Positions 15,587 to 24,696 are shown, counted from the stretch's first letter. The stretch is DNA of 64,000 nucleotides from an uncultured Candidatus Saccharibacteria bacterium (GCA_946530965.1 CAMNAK010000001.1:186001-250000), one strand, 5' to 3'. Translations and numbers: made by a program. The notes: generated from the letters alone by a model not told the origin.

Positions 15587-16480
15587 TTAGTTATTCTTCT
15601 TATATTCGCTGCGGATTGTGTTGTATAGATCCTCAGCAGTGTCGTCTAGGCTACCCAACTTGTCAGTAACTTCGCTCATGTCCATATCTAGATCTGCATC
15701 ATAGTATGCATCGCGAGCTTCATAGTACTCGTCACGAACAGTATTGTAGTTAGGATCAGAGTATGGAGTGTCGTACCATTTCTTGTAAGCCTTCTGATAC
15801 TTAACGACAATCTTTAGATATCCTTCAACCTTGTCAGCCATTGTGTTTGCGATATCTTTTACGCCATCGTTAGAAACATTGCGTAGAGGCTTGACTAGAT
15901 CTTCAAAATAACTGTCGTCCAAGCTAGAGACATCATCCATATCGCTGATTTCATCTGCGCCTAGGACAACTTCGTGTTCGGCAGATAGAAGTTCGCCAAT
16001 GCCGCTAATAATTGGCTTAGCTTCGTCGTAATCCTTCTTGAAAGCTTCGTACTTCTTCTTAATAGCGTCGTTGCGCTTAACGCCAGAAGATTCACCAATC
16101 TTGTCAGCTGCCTTGATGTAGTCATTCATAGCATCGCTACACTGAGAAACATACTTGTCATAATCGGACTTAGAAGTATAAGTGCTACTTACATAACTCA
16201 TAGCGCTCGAACATTCGCTAGAAATTGAGTTGTTTGCCTTATAGAAGTCTTCAGCCGCTTCCTTTGTCTCTTTCCAGTCTACGCCGAAGAGCATTGGAAG
16301 GAAGATGATTAGACATACTACAATAGCTGCTACGACTACGCCGACAATGCTAAAGATGATAATCATCTTCTTTGTTTTTGGGCTCATTGGTTTAGCTGCG
16401 ACTACTGGAGCGACAACTGGGGCCGCTGGAGTCGGAGCTGGTGTTGGTGTTGGGGTTGCTGCAGGTGCTGCACCGTCCAT
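15587..16480 (-). CDS. surface protein with Ala/Pro/Thr-rich tail, one TM and helical exported domain
   Basis: 297 residues. The first 30 are an Ala/Pro/Thr/Val low-complexity tail, then a basic KTKK stop and a membrane helix at about 38-64. The remaining 230 residues are highly charged, helical and Tyr/Lys/Asp-rich, with two cysteines (SECSS, SQCSD), and could form a long coiled or three-helix domain outside the cell. AAGGAGA precedes the ATG. It belongs to a set of such proteins placed beside housekeeping genes in this window. No enzymatic motif. Confidence 0.65.
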   Translation of the reverse strand: MDGAAPAATPTPTPAPTPAAPVVAPVVAAKPMSPKTKKMIIIFSIVGVVVAAIVVCLIIFLPMLFGVDWKETKEAAEDFYKANNSISSECSSAMSYVSSTYTSKSDYDKYVSQCSDAMNDYIKAADKIGESSGVKRNDAIKKKYEAFKKDYDEAKPIISGIGELLSAEHEVVLGADEISDMDDVSSLDDSYFEDLVKPLRNVSNDGVKDIANTMADKVEGYLKIVVKYQKAYKKWYDTPYSDPNYNTVRDEYYEARDAYYDADLDMDMSEVTDKLGSLDDTAEDLYNTIRSEYKKNN

Positions 16481-16542
16481 GGATATATATTCTCCTTAGT
16501 AAGATTTATTTATACATCTATTTTAGCATAGTCGTAATAAAA

Positions 16543-16562
16543 AAGCCGCATTACTGCGGCTT
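16543..16562 (-). terminator. terminator overlapping the cdsA stop
   Basis: AAGCCGCA (16543-16550), loop TTAC, TGCGGCTT (16555-16562), with an A-run (T on the minus strand) before it. The TAA of cdsA lies in the hairpin. Confidence 0.8.
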
Positions 16563-17240
16563 AAAAAATGATTTGATAATCATGAAAGCTACTGACACGA
16601 AGATAAATGAATCGATTCGATCAAGGTATCCTCCATGGCTTCGAATAGGTCTTTCGAGGGCTCTAATTATTTTTGCCCCGGACTTTCCGGCTACGTCTCC
16701 GGAGTCTTTGATGCTTAAGAGCCGCTTGATATATGATTCGTAAAGATCGCCTATGATTGCAGGAATCCAGGCGACGAACGCGAACCAAAGCGCGAGCTCG
16801 GGTAACAAATCCTTCATCAGATAGTAGAATCCGATGCCACCGACAATCGAGAATACGATGCCACCAATATAGCCTTCCCAGGATTTATTTGGTGAAATTT
16901 TCTTGAGCATAGAGACTTTGTGAGCCTTTTTACCAAGAGCTTTTCCGACCGTAAATCCTGCCGTGTCTACAAGCGCACATAGAATGATAAGATAACCTAT
17001 GGTGTAATTGTCAAAGACAATCACAACGCTCGCCGTCGAGAAGCAAATGAAGATAAACTCCGTAATGCAATGATCGCAGTTAAACTGCGAATAGCATTTT
17101 GCTAAGGCTGCCAGCATTTCAAAAAGCGCAAGACCACAAATGATCAGGTAAAATACACTGACCGCGACATGAGGAAGGAAAAGAAGCGCCAAGAGTACTA
17201 CGAGAGCGATGGAGAAACCAGTGAGGATGCGGATTTTCAT
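16551..17240 (-). CDS. cdsA: phosphatidate cytidylyltransferase (CDP-diglyceride synthase)
   Basis: 229 residues with six or seven membrane helices. SPNKSWEGYIGG (116-127) and the C-terminal GDLYESYIKRLLSIKDSG followed by HGGYLDRIDS are the CdsA signature, carrying the acidic residues that bind Mg-CTP. It makes CDP-diacylglycerol for phosphatidylglycerol-type lipids. AAAGGGGGA precedes the ATG. It lies between nusG and a surface protein on the same strand, each with its own terminator. Codon use resembles the strong-ribosome-site genes rather than the ribosomal ones. Confidence 0.93.
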   Translation of the reverse strand: MKIRILTGFSIALVVLLALLFLPHVAVSVFYLIICGLALFEMLAALAKCYSQFNCDHCITEFIFICFSTASVVIVFDNYTIGYLIILCALVDTAGFTVGKALGKKAHKVSMLKKISPNKSWEGYIGGIVFSIVGGIGFYYLMKDLLPELALWFAFVAWIPAIIGDLYESYIKRLLSIKDSGDVAGKSGAKIIRALERPIRSHGGYLDRIDSFIFVSVAFMIIKSFFKPQ

Positions 17241-17316
17241 GAAAATCCCCCTTTCTAAAAAATCTAAGGGCAGATGCCCTTCAAGCTAAGAGTACAACAA
17301 TTATATCAATCCGTCA

Positions 17317-17342
17317 AAAAACTCCCCTTGCGGAGAGTTTTT
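17317..17342 (-). terminator. terminator of secE-nusG
   Basis: AAAACTC (from 17318) pairs with GAGTTTT (to about 17341), with CC/GG inside after one mismatch and a TTGC loop. T-run on the minus strand. Confidence 0.75.
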
Positions 17343-17350
17343 CTAGAAAG

Positions 17351-17902
17351 TTAGTTATCAATCTTCTTGACCTGAAGAGCATCAAGCTCGACTGCGGTTT
17401 CGCGACCAAACATGCTGACCATAACCTTGAGCTTGCCCTTAGCAGAGTCGATTTCGGCAATTGTGCCTTCAAAGCCCTTGAATGGACCATCGACAACGGA
17501 AACGACCTCATTAACTTCATAGTTAACAGTAAACTTAGGTTCTTCAACGCCCATGCGCTTCTTGATTTTCTCGATTTCGCGTTCAGAAACTGGAGTTGGC
17601 TGAGTACCAGTACCAACGAAACCAGTAACACCAGGAGTGTTGCGGATAATATACCAGGTAGCATCGGACATCTTCATATCTACAAAGACGTAGCCCTGGA
17701 AGATCTTCTTATCAGAGATGCGGCGCTTGCCATTCTTGATTTCGATTTGCTTTTCCTTTGGAACGATAGCTTCGAAGATGTTGTTTGCGAAATCTGCGGT
17801 ATCAACACGTTGGTTGATAGAATCAGCAACCTTATCTTCATAGCCAGCGTAGGTGCTTACAGCATACCAAGAACGATCGCCATTATAACGGTTAACTGCC
17901 AT
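17351..17902 (-). CDS. nusG: transcription termination/antitermination protein NusG
   Basis: 183 residues. The N-terminal NGN domain begins RSWYAVSTYAGYEDKVADSI and includes the GYVFV strand (IFQGYVFVDMKM) and NTPGVTGFVG; the C-terminal KOW domain is VDGPFKGFEGTIAEID (about 137-152). It binds RNA polymerase and, through KOW, Rho or S10. It lies three bases after secE in the classical secE-nusG pair; rplK is not directly downstream because cdsA and a surface-protein gene intervene. CCTCCT-type ribosome site in the secE tail. Confidence 0.97.
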   Translation of the reverse strand: MAVNRYNGDRSWYAVSTYAGYEDKVADSINQRVDTADFANNIFEAIVPKEKQIEIKNGKRRISDKKIFQGYVFVDMKMSDATWYIIRNTPGVTGFVGTGTQPTPVSEREIEKIKKRMGVEEPKFTVNYEVNEVVSVVDGPFKGFEGTIAEIDSAKGKLKVMVSMFGRETAVELDALQVKKIDN

Positions 17903-17905
17903 TTA

Positions 17906-18343
17906 TTATTTTCCTCCTAGTAGGTTATCAAATATTAATTTAAGAAGAATATCTAGAAGCATAATGAAAGCTCCGATGATTACCACATAGATAATGACAG
18001 AAAGTGTAATCTTCCAAGTTGTTTTGCGATTCGGCCAACGTACCTGGCGAAGTTCGCGGAAAGAATCGCGAATATAGCGACCAATAGCACGAAATGGCGC
18101 AGAAATGAACCAAAGTGGTTTAAGGATAGCAGGAATTTCTTTCTTTTCGGCTGCTTTCTTTTCTTTGCGGATTTCTTTAGCCTTGTTTTTGATAGCTTCT
18201 TTTTTGGCTGCCTGAGCCTTTTTGTTCTCGCTATTCTTAGCTTTAATACTTACTTTGCGAGAGATTTCGGCATCAGAATTATCTGCCGACGATTTGTCGG
18301 AGCGATTACTGTCTTTAGCCTTAATTCGAGTTACGTTTGCCAT
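17906..18343 (-). CDS. secE: preprotein translocase subunit SecE with basic N-terminal extension
   Basis: 145 residues from the ATG at 18343, which has GGGAG at the right distance; another in-frame ATG at 18355 lies within that ribosome site. Residues 1-75 are Lys/Ala/Glu-rich and disordered. The SecE core is at the C-terminus: FRELRQVRWPNRKTTWKIT, then a single membrane helix. The protein clamps SecY. First gene of the secE-nusG operon. Confidence 0.93.
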   Translation of the reverse strand: MANVTRIKAKDSNRSDKSSADNSDAEISRKVSIKAKNSENKKAQAAKKEAIKNKAKEIRKEKKAAEKKEIPAILKPLWFISAPFRAIGRYIRDSFRELRQVRWPNRKTTWKITLSVIIYVVIIGAFIMLLDILLKLIFDNLLGGK

Positions 18344-18378
18344 ATTTGCTCCCATTAAAAATAGTCCTATCCGGACTC

Positions 18379-18437
18379 TGTCAAGAGTTTAGCATAAATC
18401 CGTATTTTATTCAAATAGGCTACGCTAAACCCTGACA
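18379..18437. promoter_or_regulatory. inverted repeat between glgP and secE
   Basis: TGTCAAGAGTTTAGC (18379-18393) is nearly the reverse complement of GCTAAACCCTGACA (18424-18437), spacer about 30 bases. The proximal arm overlaps a TATGCTAAAC -10-like sequence reading toward secE, and no T-run follows, so an operator or leader structure is more likely than a terminator. Confidence 0.35.
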
Positions 18438-18446
18438 GAAATAATC

Positions 18447-20189
18447 CTAGAATAGGTAGTTAAGATAATCGCGCATCATGCGTGTGCCTGAGCAGATATC
18501 AAGATAAGCTTTGAGCTGGGTATGTACCCAATATTCAAGATCGAAATCGTTATTCCAAGCCTTAATAGCAAGTTCCATCTGCTCGTAAAGGCTCTTAACT
18601 TCATCCTCCTCAGTTTTGCCTTCGACATGAAGATAATTATCCGAAGAACAATCTGCGACGCCGCCATCATGAGTAGAAATAAGTAAGCCAAGGTTGGCGA
18701 TATCTTTCTCCCAGCTAGTACCACAAGCTTCAAGGCCGACAATAGGCGTGTTGATGCTCGAGTTAGCGCCAAGCGATAAAGCAAGACCAAGCTCTTCGTC
18801 GTAATCTGGAAGATAGTGAACACGCTCTTTGAGAATTGGATTCTCGTCAATCTTTTTGAGAAGATCCATAAGCTTACCGAACATTACATCATCGCCAGAG
18901 TGAACGCGACCGGAAAGGATATAATGCGCATTGTTTTCTTCGAGAATCTTTGCGATTCTGTCCGTATCCGTGAATGGTAGCCATGGACGCTTGTAATCTA
19001 CGAAACGGCGCTTAAAGTCGAATAAGAAAGCATCTTCAGGAATCTGAATGACATTGCCGTATTGATCGGTGCGATGCTTTAGGGTTTCGTTAAGTTTGAC
19101 GCGACAAATGCGCTTGAGATTTCGGATTTCTTCAGCGGTAATCTTGTCGATGTTTTCTTCATATTCGCGTTCGACTGGAAGGTCGAAACGGGTCAAGATG
19201 TTGTGCTCATGATAGTAATCCATAATTTCAGGAAGCACCCAGGTGCGAAGATGAACGCCATTAGTTACAGACTTAAACTTAATCTTATTGCCATTGATGT
19301 CATGATAGTTTGCAACGCGAGCATGAAGCTTACTTACACCACTGCGAAGCTCGGCAATCTCGATAGTAGGAGTGCTGAGGCGTATCTCGCCGTTATTAAA
19401 CTGATTAGATAGCCAGCGACGAACCGCCGACGACTTTATGTTAGGGAAGACATACTGCTCAAACTGGTCGTAGCGGAAGTTAGCTTCAGCAGCCTGAACG
19501 AGCGTGTGATTAGTATAAAGAGTGTGCTTGCGAGTGTAAACTAGAGCCTCATAAAGATCCATGCCCGAGCTTGCTAGCTCATCAAGACGAGCAATAGCAG
19601 CAAAGAATGTAGCTACTTCGTTAAGCTGAATAATAGCTGGCTTGCAGCCAATGCGTTTCAAGGCTTTGTAGCCACCAAAACCAAGAGCTACTTCCTGGTA
19701 TAGGCGGTGATCCGAGCCAGATTCGCCAGAATAAAGCTCACCAAAATTAGGCTCAGTAATACATAGGAAACGAGAAGTGCCTAAACGCTTTTCAATAACG
19801 TCAAGTTCGACACCTGCAGTAGCCGTACGGATGCTGACTTTGTCCACATAATTAAAGCCATAATCCTTATAATTACGCTCTTCGTGATAATCCGTTTGTT
19901 GAAGATTCTCCATCTTTTGATGAGATTCCCAAGGATAAAACGGAGTGACAAGCACGAATGGTACGGAAAGCTGTTCGGCTACACGACGCATATCCGCGGC
20001 CAAAACACCGAGGCCACCGCCACCGCGAATACCATTAGATTTGTCGTAAGTTTCGATTGTCCAGTAACAATATGGCCTCTCTGGAGAAAGCTTGTGGGTT
20101 AGGTTCTCGCGACGAATCGCCGAGTAAAATTCCTCAACATCCTCAATGCTTTCAAGCGGCTGATACTGATTTAAATTTTGGTCTTCCAC
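18447..20189 (-). CDS. glgP: alpha-glucan (glycogen/maltodextrin) phosphorylase, short GT35 type
   Basis: 580 residues, the short form of GT35. PLP-site sequence EACGTSWEK carries the lysine that holds pyridoxal phosphate; the N-terminal half has GGLGVLAADMRR and the middle VTNGVHLRTW. It releases glucose-1-phosphate from alpha-1,4-glucans and would let a cell with reduced metabolism use host-derived glycogen or maltodextrin (inference). Start is GTG at 20189, with GAGGT seven bases upstream; the nearby ATG hits a stop at once. It is the only central-carbon enzyme in the window and has no pathway partners beside it. Confidence 0.88.
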   Translation of the reverse strand: MEDQNLNQYQPLESIEDVEEFYSAIRRENLTHKLSPERPYCYWTIETYDKSNGIRGGGGLGVLAADMRRVAEQLSVPFVLVTPFYPWESHQKMENLQQTDYHEERNYKDYGFNYVDKVSIRTATAGVELDVIEKRLGTSRFLCITEPNFGELYSGESGSDHRLYQEVALGFGGYKALKRIGCKPAIIQLNEVATFFAAIARLDELASSGMDLYEALVYTRKHTLYTNHTLVQAAEANFRYDQFEQYVFPNIKSSAVRRWLSNQFNNGEIRLSTPTIEIAELRSGVSKLHARVANYHDINGNKIKFKSVTNGVHLRTWVLPEIMDYYHEHNILTRFDLPVEREYEENIDKITAEEIRNLKRICRVKLNETLKHRTDQYGNVIQIPEDAFLFDFKRRFVDYKRPWLPFTDTDRIAKILEENNAHYILSGRVHSGDDVMFGKLMDLLKKIDENPILKERVHYLPDYDEELGLALSLGANSSINTPIVGLEACGTSWEKDIANLGLLISTHDGGVADCSSDNYLHVEGKTEEDEVKSLYEQMELAIKAWNNDFDLEYWVHTQLKAYLDICSGTRMMRDYLNYLF

Positions 20190-20256
20190 CCTTTACCTCA
20201 TTTTAAGCACTAATTTATATCATTATACCACAGCGCTAATGCTTAAAGAAACGCTA

Positions 20257-22017
20257 TTAGAAATCAAAATCGTAGTAAAAAACTTCGTCCTCAGTTACGT
20301 CGGGCTCGTCTTCGACCTTTTCGGGCTTTGCTTCAAGATATTCTGGATCGTCTGGAGACAGAAGAATTCCAGTAGATAAGTAGACAGAAATATAGTTAGG
20401 GAACACATATAATTCCTCGGCTTCCATCGCTCTAGTATCCAAAGGCAAGTAATATGTATCGAGATAAGAAAACCTGCTCAAGACATAATCTCTAAACTGA
20501 GACAATTTAAGGTTCGCATCTCCATGATTAGTATTTGGCCAACGATTCAAATCACGAAGGAAAGCACCAGAATTGTAGATTTTAGACTCGGCAGTATCGA
20601 TAATTTTATTTACATGATCGTCATCCCAAACGCCTTGGCGAAGCTCACGATAACGAGTTGCGAGTGACCTACAAATCTCAGTATCACCAATTCTGCGTTT
20701 TGCGGCGATATAATCACTTGTTAGTAAAACATTTTCTTCGGCAGAAGAGTTGTATTGCAAACCATCCAAAGAATAGGAACCGAAAGCATTATCGAAATCC
20801 CACGGAGTTAAGACAGCACGATAATGATCACCATCCCACATAAAAGTAATATAGGCATTCTTGAGCATACCCTGCAAATGGCGCGGAGCATCAATATTCT
20901 GAGTTACGTTAAGAATTATATTAAAATCGATAGCGTTCTTGAAATCAGTATACTTATCCATTTCATTAGGATCAGAGCCATAAAGACTTTTAATATAATC
21001 CCTCAAGACGTTATATGCCATATCTCTATCAATGTCATCGGTCTCTAACGAGTAGTATTCCAAATAATTAATTTTTCCAATAATAAAATCATAGAAGTTA
21101 TCATCTTCGTCAGCTTTAAACAGAATGTCTGGATGCTCGGCATTCGCGTCATAGTTAATCATGTCTTTGTCTGGCTTATGCCCCAGCAAATAAAGTCCCG
21201 AGTATGTGCCGTTTTCAATAACCTCAACAAATTCCCACTCAGAACTATTATTAAAATCAAAAGAATGCCTATCGGCCGAACTAGAGCTCCAAAGCTTAGT
21301 CGCGAAATAGTCACGAACCTTTTCAAAATCATAGGAAACATTATTTAGAACCCATTTATCGCTTTCTCTCATACCAAGTAAACTCTTTGGGTTAGAACGA
21401 ACATTATCGCCTAAAGACTTCTGAGCTAAATCAACCGAATAGCTACCCTTTTTACTAATAAATGACGAACCGCCACGCTTATGCAGCTTGCCATAACTAT
21501 TAATCATGCGACTTAAAATGCCTTTACGATTATCATAAAGAGACATATTAAACCCAACATCTTCCCTAGAAGTAGGAAGATCAGATTCGTAATCAATGCT
21601 AAGTAATGGCAGATTTGTGGTAACAAGATCAAAAACCTTATAAAACTTATTACTATAAACAAGTAATTGCTGCATTGTATTCTGCGCAATACTTTCGTCG
21701 CTCATTTTCTCACCCTTGATAGCAAGCTTCAAACCGCTACCAATCTGAATTGTAGGATTCAAACGATTCGCATCGCCGTCAATCATTGAATAATAGATTG
21801 TATTGCCATCAGAAACAAAAGGCTTCTCGTGATTAATCTTGAGCGCACTAATATCTAGAGTAATATCTTCGTTGCGAGTTTCAGTGATTTTACTCCATTC
21901 ATCTTCGGAAACATAAAACTTATCTAGCCTATCATTAAAGCTTGTCGAATATAACAAAAAACCAAAAAGCGAGAGACTAAGAATAAGAACAATAATTGAA
22001 ACGATTCTTCGATTCAT
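20257..22017 (-). CDS. CotH-like secreted protein kinase
   Basis: 586 residues. A membrane anchor at about 5-25 is followed by the CotH kinase domain: KRGGSSF.KKGSYSVDL, the GMRESDKWVLNN stretch, VIENGTYSGLYLL and the metal-binding LTPWDFDNAFG. CotH proteins are atypical kinases that phosphorylate secreted or surface proteins in spore formers and other bacteria; nothing here suggests sporulation. It ends a four-gene operon with GtrA, VTC and DUF4956 proteins; only 11 bases separate it from DUF4956. It probably acts outside the membrane. The acidic Tyr/Asp-rich C-terminus is unusual. Confidence 0.85.
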   Translation of the reverse strand: MNRRIVSIIVLILSLSLFGFLLYSTSFNDRLDKFYVSEDEWSKITETRNEDITLDISALKINHEKPFVSDGNTIYYSMIDGDANRLNPTIQIGSGLKLAIKGEKMSDESIAQNTMQQLLVYSNKFYKVFDLVTTNLPLLSIDYESDLPTSREDVGFNMSLYDNRKGILSRMINSYGKLHKRGGSSFISKKGSYSVDLAQKSLGDNVRSNPKSLLGMRESDKWVLNNVSYDFEKVRDYFATKLWSSSSADRHSFDFNNSSEWEFVEVIENGTYSGLYLLGHKPDKDMINYDANAEHPDILFKADEDDNFYDFIIGKINYLEYYSLETDDIDRDMAYNVLRDYIKSLYGSDPNEMDKYTDFKNAIDFNIILNVTQNIDAPRHLQGMLKNAYITFMWDGDHYRAVLTPWDFDNAFGSYSLDGLQYNSSAEENVLLTSDYIAAKRRIGDTEICRSLATRYRELRQGVWDDDHVNKIIDTAESKIYNSGAFLRDLNRWPNTNHGDANLKLSQFRDYVLSRFSYLDTYYLPLDTRAMEAEELYVFPNYISVYLSTGILLSPDDPEYLEAKPEKVEDEPDVTEDEVFYYDFDF

Positions 22018-22028
22018 TAAATCACACC

Positions 22029-22694
22029 CTACACTAAATCATCTGCGTCGTATTCGATAACAGAGAAACGAACAACCTTTTTGGTGTTACGAAGACGCTG
22101 AGTAAGAAGTTCTGGCTTCTTGATAGAGGCTTCAATAGCATAATCTACGCCGTCAGAAGTAAAGTTACGACTCTTGATACGGAAGCTCTTTGTATGTTTC
22201 TTGAAAATTAAACCAAGTTTCTTATCGATCTGCTCATGGCTATGAATAATGATAATAAATGGCTTGCGGCCAAAATGAACATGCTCTAAGACGAGCAACA
22301 AAACCGTAACAGCAATAGACGTAATAATTGCTACAGGGAAAAGCTGGCAGCCACAAATGATACCCGTATGAATTGACCAGAGAAGATAAATCATATCAAC
22401 TGGATCTTTAACGGCGGTACGGAAGCGAATGATGGCCAAAGCGCCAATTGTGCCAAGCGTGATCACGACATTGGATTGCAAGCAAAGAATAATTGTCGAA
22501 ATAAAATACGGCAAAATCGTAATCGCGATATTAAACGACTTGTTATAGAAAGAGCGATGTGAAATAAGCCTATAGACCGCAAACTCATAGATAGCAAGCA
22601 CAGTCACGATCGCCAAGATAGAGCAAATCGTAAGAATTGAAATAGGTGAATTATTGTAAATTTGTCCGATATTATCAAATATTTGTGAAATCAT
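22029..22694 (-). CDS. DUF4956 membrane protein
   Basis: 221 residues with four hydrophobic segments (about 18-40, 54-72, 75-90, 107-137) and a cytoplasmic C-terminal domain of about 80 residues (FIIIIHSHEQIDKKL, then a ferredoxin-like pattern). LGTIGALAIIRFRTAVKDPVD is the typical conserved segment of the DUF4956 family. This family is known mainly from gene neighbourhoods with VTC and CotH proteins, as here. Suggested role: membrane partner of the VTC polymerase. Not biochemically established. Confidence 0.8.
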   Translation of the reverse strand: MISQIFDNIGQIYNNSPISILTICSILAIVTVLAIYEFAVYRLISHRSFYNKSFNIAITILPYFISTIILCLQSNVVITLGTIGALAIIRFRTAVKDPVDMIYLLWSIHTGIICGCQLFPVAIITSIAVTVLLLVLEHVHFGRKPFIIIIHSHEQIDKKLGLIFKKHTKSFRIKSRNFTSDGVDYAIEASIKKPELLTQRLRNTKKVVRFSVIEYDADDLV

Positions 22695-22703
22695 ATTGTT
22701 CCT

Positions 22704-23498
22704 TTAAATTAATCCTTCTAGTTTCTTTCTTCCAAAGTAATATTTCGAGAATGAAGCTTGTTGCATTCCGTACGAATCGATAATGTTTCTAATGTATCCA
22801 GGCAAGATATTATCAAACTTTACCTCAAGAATATGATTGTCTGCATCCTGAAGCGGGAACTTTAGGTAATCTCCAGTTAAGAACTTATTGAATTCGTAAG
22901 ATGCAGATATATTTTTGTCTAAAGTGATGCGAATGTTCGCGATCGGTTCCGTATAGGCGATCCTGTCGTAGTCGATTATGACCTTTGGCCTAAAATCTCG
23001 AGTCATTATTTCGTAGCAGAATCTTCTAAGGAGCGTTTCGTCGGTATTCCATAATACTTTTTCGGGCTCACCGTTCAGAATATACTGAAACTCTTCTTCG
23101 GTAATCTTGCAGGATTTTTTAATTCCACGCCCATCGCGTTTTCTTTTAAATTCCAAGTGCATATGTTTACTAGTGCCGCCGCCATAATACCTCACGCGCC
23201 ACTTGAACCTGTCTGGTATGCCTGCCTGATTCTGATGCGCTGAAGTATTTATATAATCATCGAAGTACAAGCTTCTCACGCTATATCCACCGTTTGTACC
23301 TGAGTGTTTATCGGTCGAAAGAATCGAATTAAGACGAGCTTCAAGAAGGCCCAGTTCTTGGTTATTGCATCTATATTTCCATTCATTGCGATATTGGCGA
23401 CTAGTTTCCTCACGATTAAAAAAAGATAGCTTCTGCAAGACTGTATTGTCTCGCTCAGAAGAGTATATAGCCCTAGAAACCCGGTTCTCACTCGCCAT
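22704..23498 (-). CDS. VTC-domain protein (polyphosphate-polymerase type)
   Basis: 264 residues from the ATG at 23498 (MASENRVS); the upstream in-frame TTG at 23519 sits inside the -10 box and is discarded. The tunnel-fold motifs of VTC domains are visible: YRNEWKY at the start, SLYFDD, the basic pair in RFKWRVRYY, LEFKRKRDGRG with GIKKSC, PKVIIDYDRIAY and a terminal HILEVKF. VTC domains polymerise the gamma-phosphate of ATP into polyphosphate. It lies between GtrA and DUF4956 genes; a TATAAT (23511-23516) 12 bases before the ATG may give it a second transcript. Confidence 0.85.
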   Translation of the reverse strand: MASENRVSRAIYSSERDNTVLQKLSFFNREETSRQYRNEWKYRCNNQELGLLEARLNSILSTDKHSGTNGGYSVRSLYFDDYINTSAHQNQAGIPDRFKWRVRYYGGGTSKHMHLEFKRKRDGRGIKKSCKITEEEFQYILNGEPEKVLWNTDETLLRRFCYEIMTRDFRPKVIIDYDRIAYTEPIANIRITLDKNISASYEFNKFLTGDYLKFPLQDADNHILEVKFDNILPGYIRNIIDSYGMQQASFSKYYFGRKKLEGLI

Positions 23499-23529
23499 AG
23501 CAATATAACTATTATACAACGAATGCAGT

Positions 23530-24093
23530 TTAGGCGCTTTCTGGGCGCTCTGTCTTATCGTTCTTCTTAAAGATAAATAGTTTACTAAAGACGAAATTTA
23601 GAATAATAACAACGATGTTAGCAATAATCTTCATAAGGATTGCGTTCCAATGCAAGATATCAACAAAGAACCACATCATAACAGATTCAATCCCCAGGGT
23701 AACGAGCCTTGCGATAACAAAGCTACTAGCTTCTCGAGCGCCATCTTTTTTATTCTTTGTCTCGCTATTAAAGACACAGTATTTGTTTGTTATGTAGGCG
23801 AAAATTACACCAACAATCCACGCTATAGAATTGCTTATGAGAGTAGGAAAAGAAAGTGCGTTAAATAATGCAAAAGTAATAACATTAACGACGGTAGTTA
23901 AACCGCCAAAAACGAGATAACGCATCGTTTCGATATTTTTTAGATACCATTTTACAAATGCTTTAAGACCAATGGCATTAAAAATATTCAAGAAAAAGCC
24001 TTCAGTTGTATCAGTTGCTTTTTGTAAAAAATTTCGGTTATCAACTTTAATCTTATGGACTGTCTTGCCAGATACCTTCTTGGAACTCTTCAT
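23530..24093 (-). CDS. GtrA-family membrane protein
   Basis: 187 residues. After a 55-residue basic tail come four helices with GtrA features (RYLVFGGLTTVVNVITFALFN, then NKYCVFNSE, and FVFSKLFIFKK at the end). GtrA proteins are thought to flip lipid-linked sugars or act with glycosyltransferases in envelope polymer synthesis. It heads the operon with VTC, DUF4956 and CotH. The -10 TATAAT (24101-24106) is seven bases before the ATG, so the operon mRNA is probably leaderless. Confidence 0.85.
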   Translation of the reverse strand: MKSSKKVSGKTVHKIKVDNRNFLQKATDTTEGFFLNIFNAIGLKAFVKWYLKNIETMRYLVFGGLTTVVNVITFALFNALSFPTLISNSIAWIVGVIFAYITNKYCVFNSETKNKKDGAREASSFVIARLVTLGIESVMMWFFVDILHWNAILMKIIANIVVIILNFVFSKLFIFKKNDKTERPESA

Positions 24094-24116
24094 TATAGAA
24101 ATTATAACAAAAAATA

Positions 24117-24136
24117 CCCCAGTTCACGGACTGGGG
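24117..24136 (-). terminator. terminator of the gene at 24124
   Basis: CCCCAGT (24117-24123) / ACTGGGG (24130-24136), loop TCACGG. The minus-strand tail TATTTTTTGTT also runs into the gtrA promoter. Confidence 0.8.
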
Positions 24137-24696
24137 AAAGAAGGATAAGTACGGCGATCGTAGTCGGAAAGCTTCTCGATATATTTGCCGCTTTTATCAC
24201 AGCGCCACATTCTCGTAAAACTGTCCTCGCATCTTCCGATAGCCGAAACAATAGGAGTTACATATCTGCCATCAAGATCAATATCGCGAATCCAGTAATC
24301 GCCGATGTTTACGACAATGCGCAACCTGCATGTATCCAAGTGCCAAGCCTTTCCATCGAAACTAACTTTAATATCGGACATGAAATCGGGCAGATCGTAA
24401 TCGACAAGAGTAGCCATATAAATCGGGTTTTTCTCGTATATAATCCCGTCTTCGATATGGCAATTACGAGGATTAAGAACAGACAGATAATGCGAGTCAT
24501 GACGACAGTGATCAAAATAGACGATATCGTCAGCTTTGCAAGTAAGAGATTCCTTTTCATGACATGCAAAGTGATAGGTTCCGTCATCGAGGACACTGCG
24601 GCAATCTCTTGCGAAATCTGGCAACTTATCGCTATTAGCAACAAAAGCCGGCAACTCAAGCCTCTCTCTTGTGACATAAATTACGTCTTTAAACAT
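24124..24696 (-). CDS. hypothetical cysteine-rich soluble protein
   Basis: 190 residues with seven cysteines (for example FARDCRS, FACHEK, LTCKAD, DHCRHDSHY) and many Asp/Tyr; no signal peptide, helix or known motif. The cysteine and histidine pattern could bind metal, but spacing matches no standard finger. GGGAGG just before the ATG gives a firm start. It is monocistronic, with its terminator overlapping the TGA stop. The gene reads like the other strong-ribosome-site unknowns of the window. Confidence 0.6.
   Translation of the reverse strand: MFKDVIYVTRERLELPAFVANSDKLPDFARDCRSVLDDGTYHFACHEKESLTCKADDIVYFDHCRHDSHYLSVLNPRNCHIEDGIIYEKNPIYMATLVDYDLPDFMSDIKVSFDGKAWHLDTCRLRIVVNIGDYWIRDIDLDGRYVTPIVSAIGRCEDSFTRMWRCDKSGKYIEKLSDYDRRTYPSFPSP

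Noticed and set aside
20257-22017. CotH taken as a sign of spore formation
   Set aside because: No other sporulation gene is present, and CotH kinases are widespread outside spore formers.
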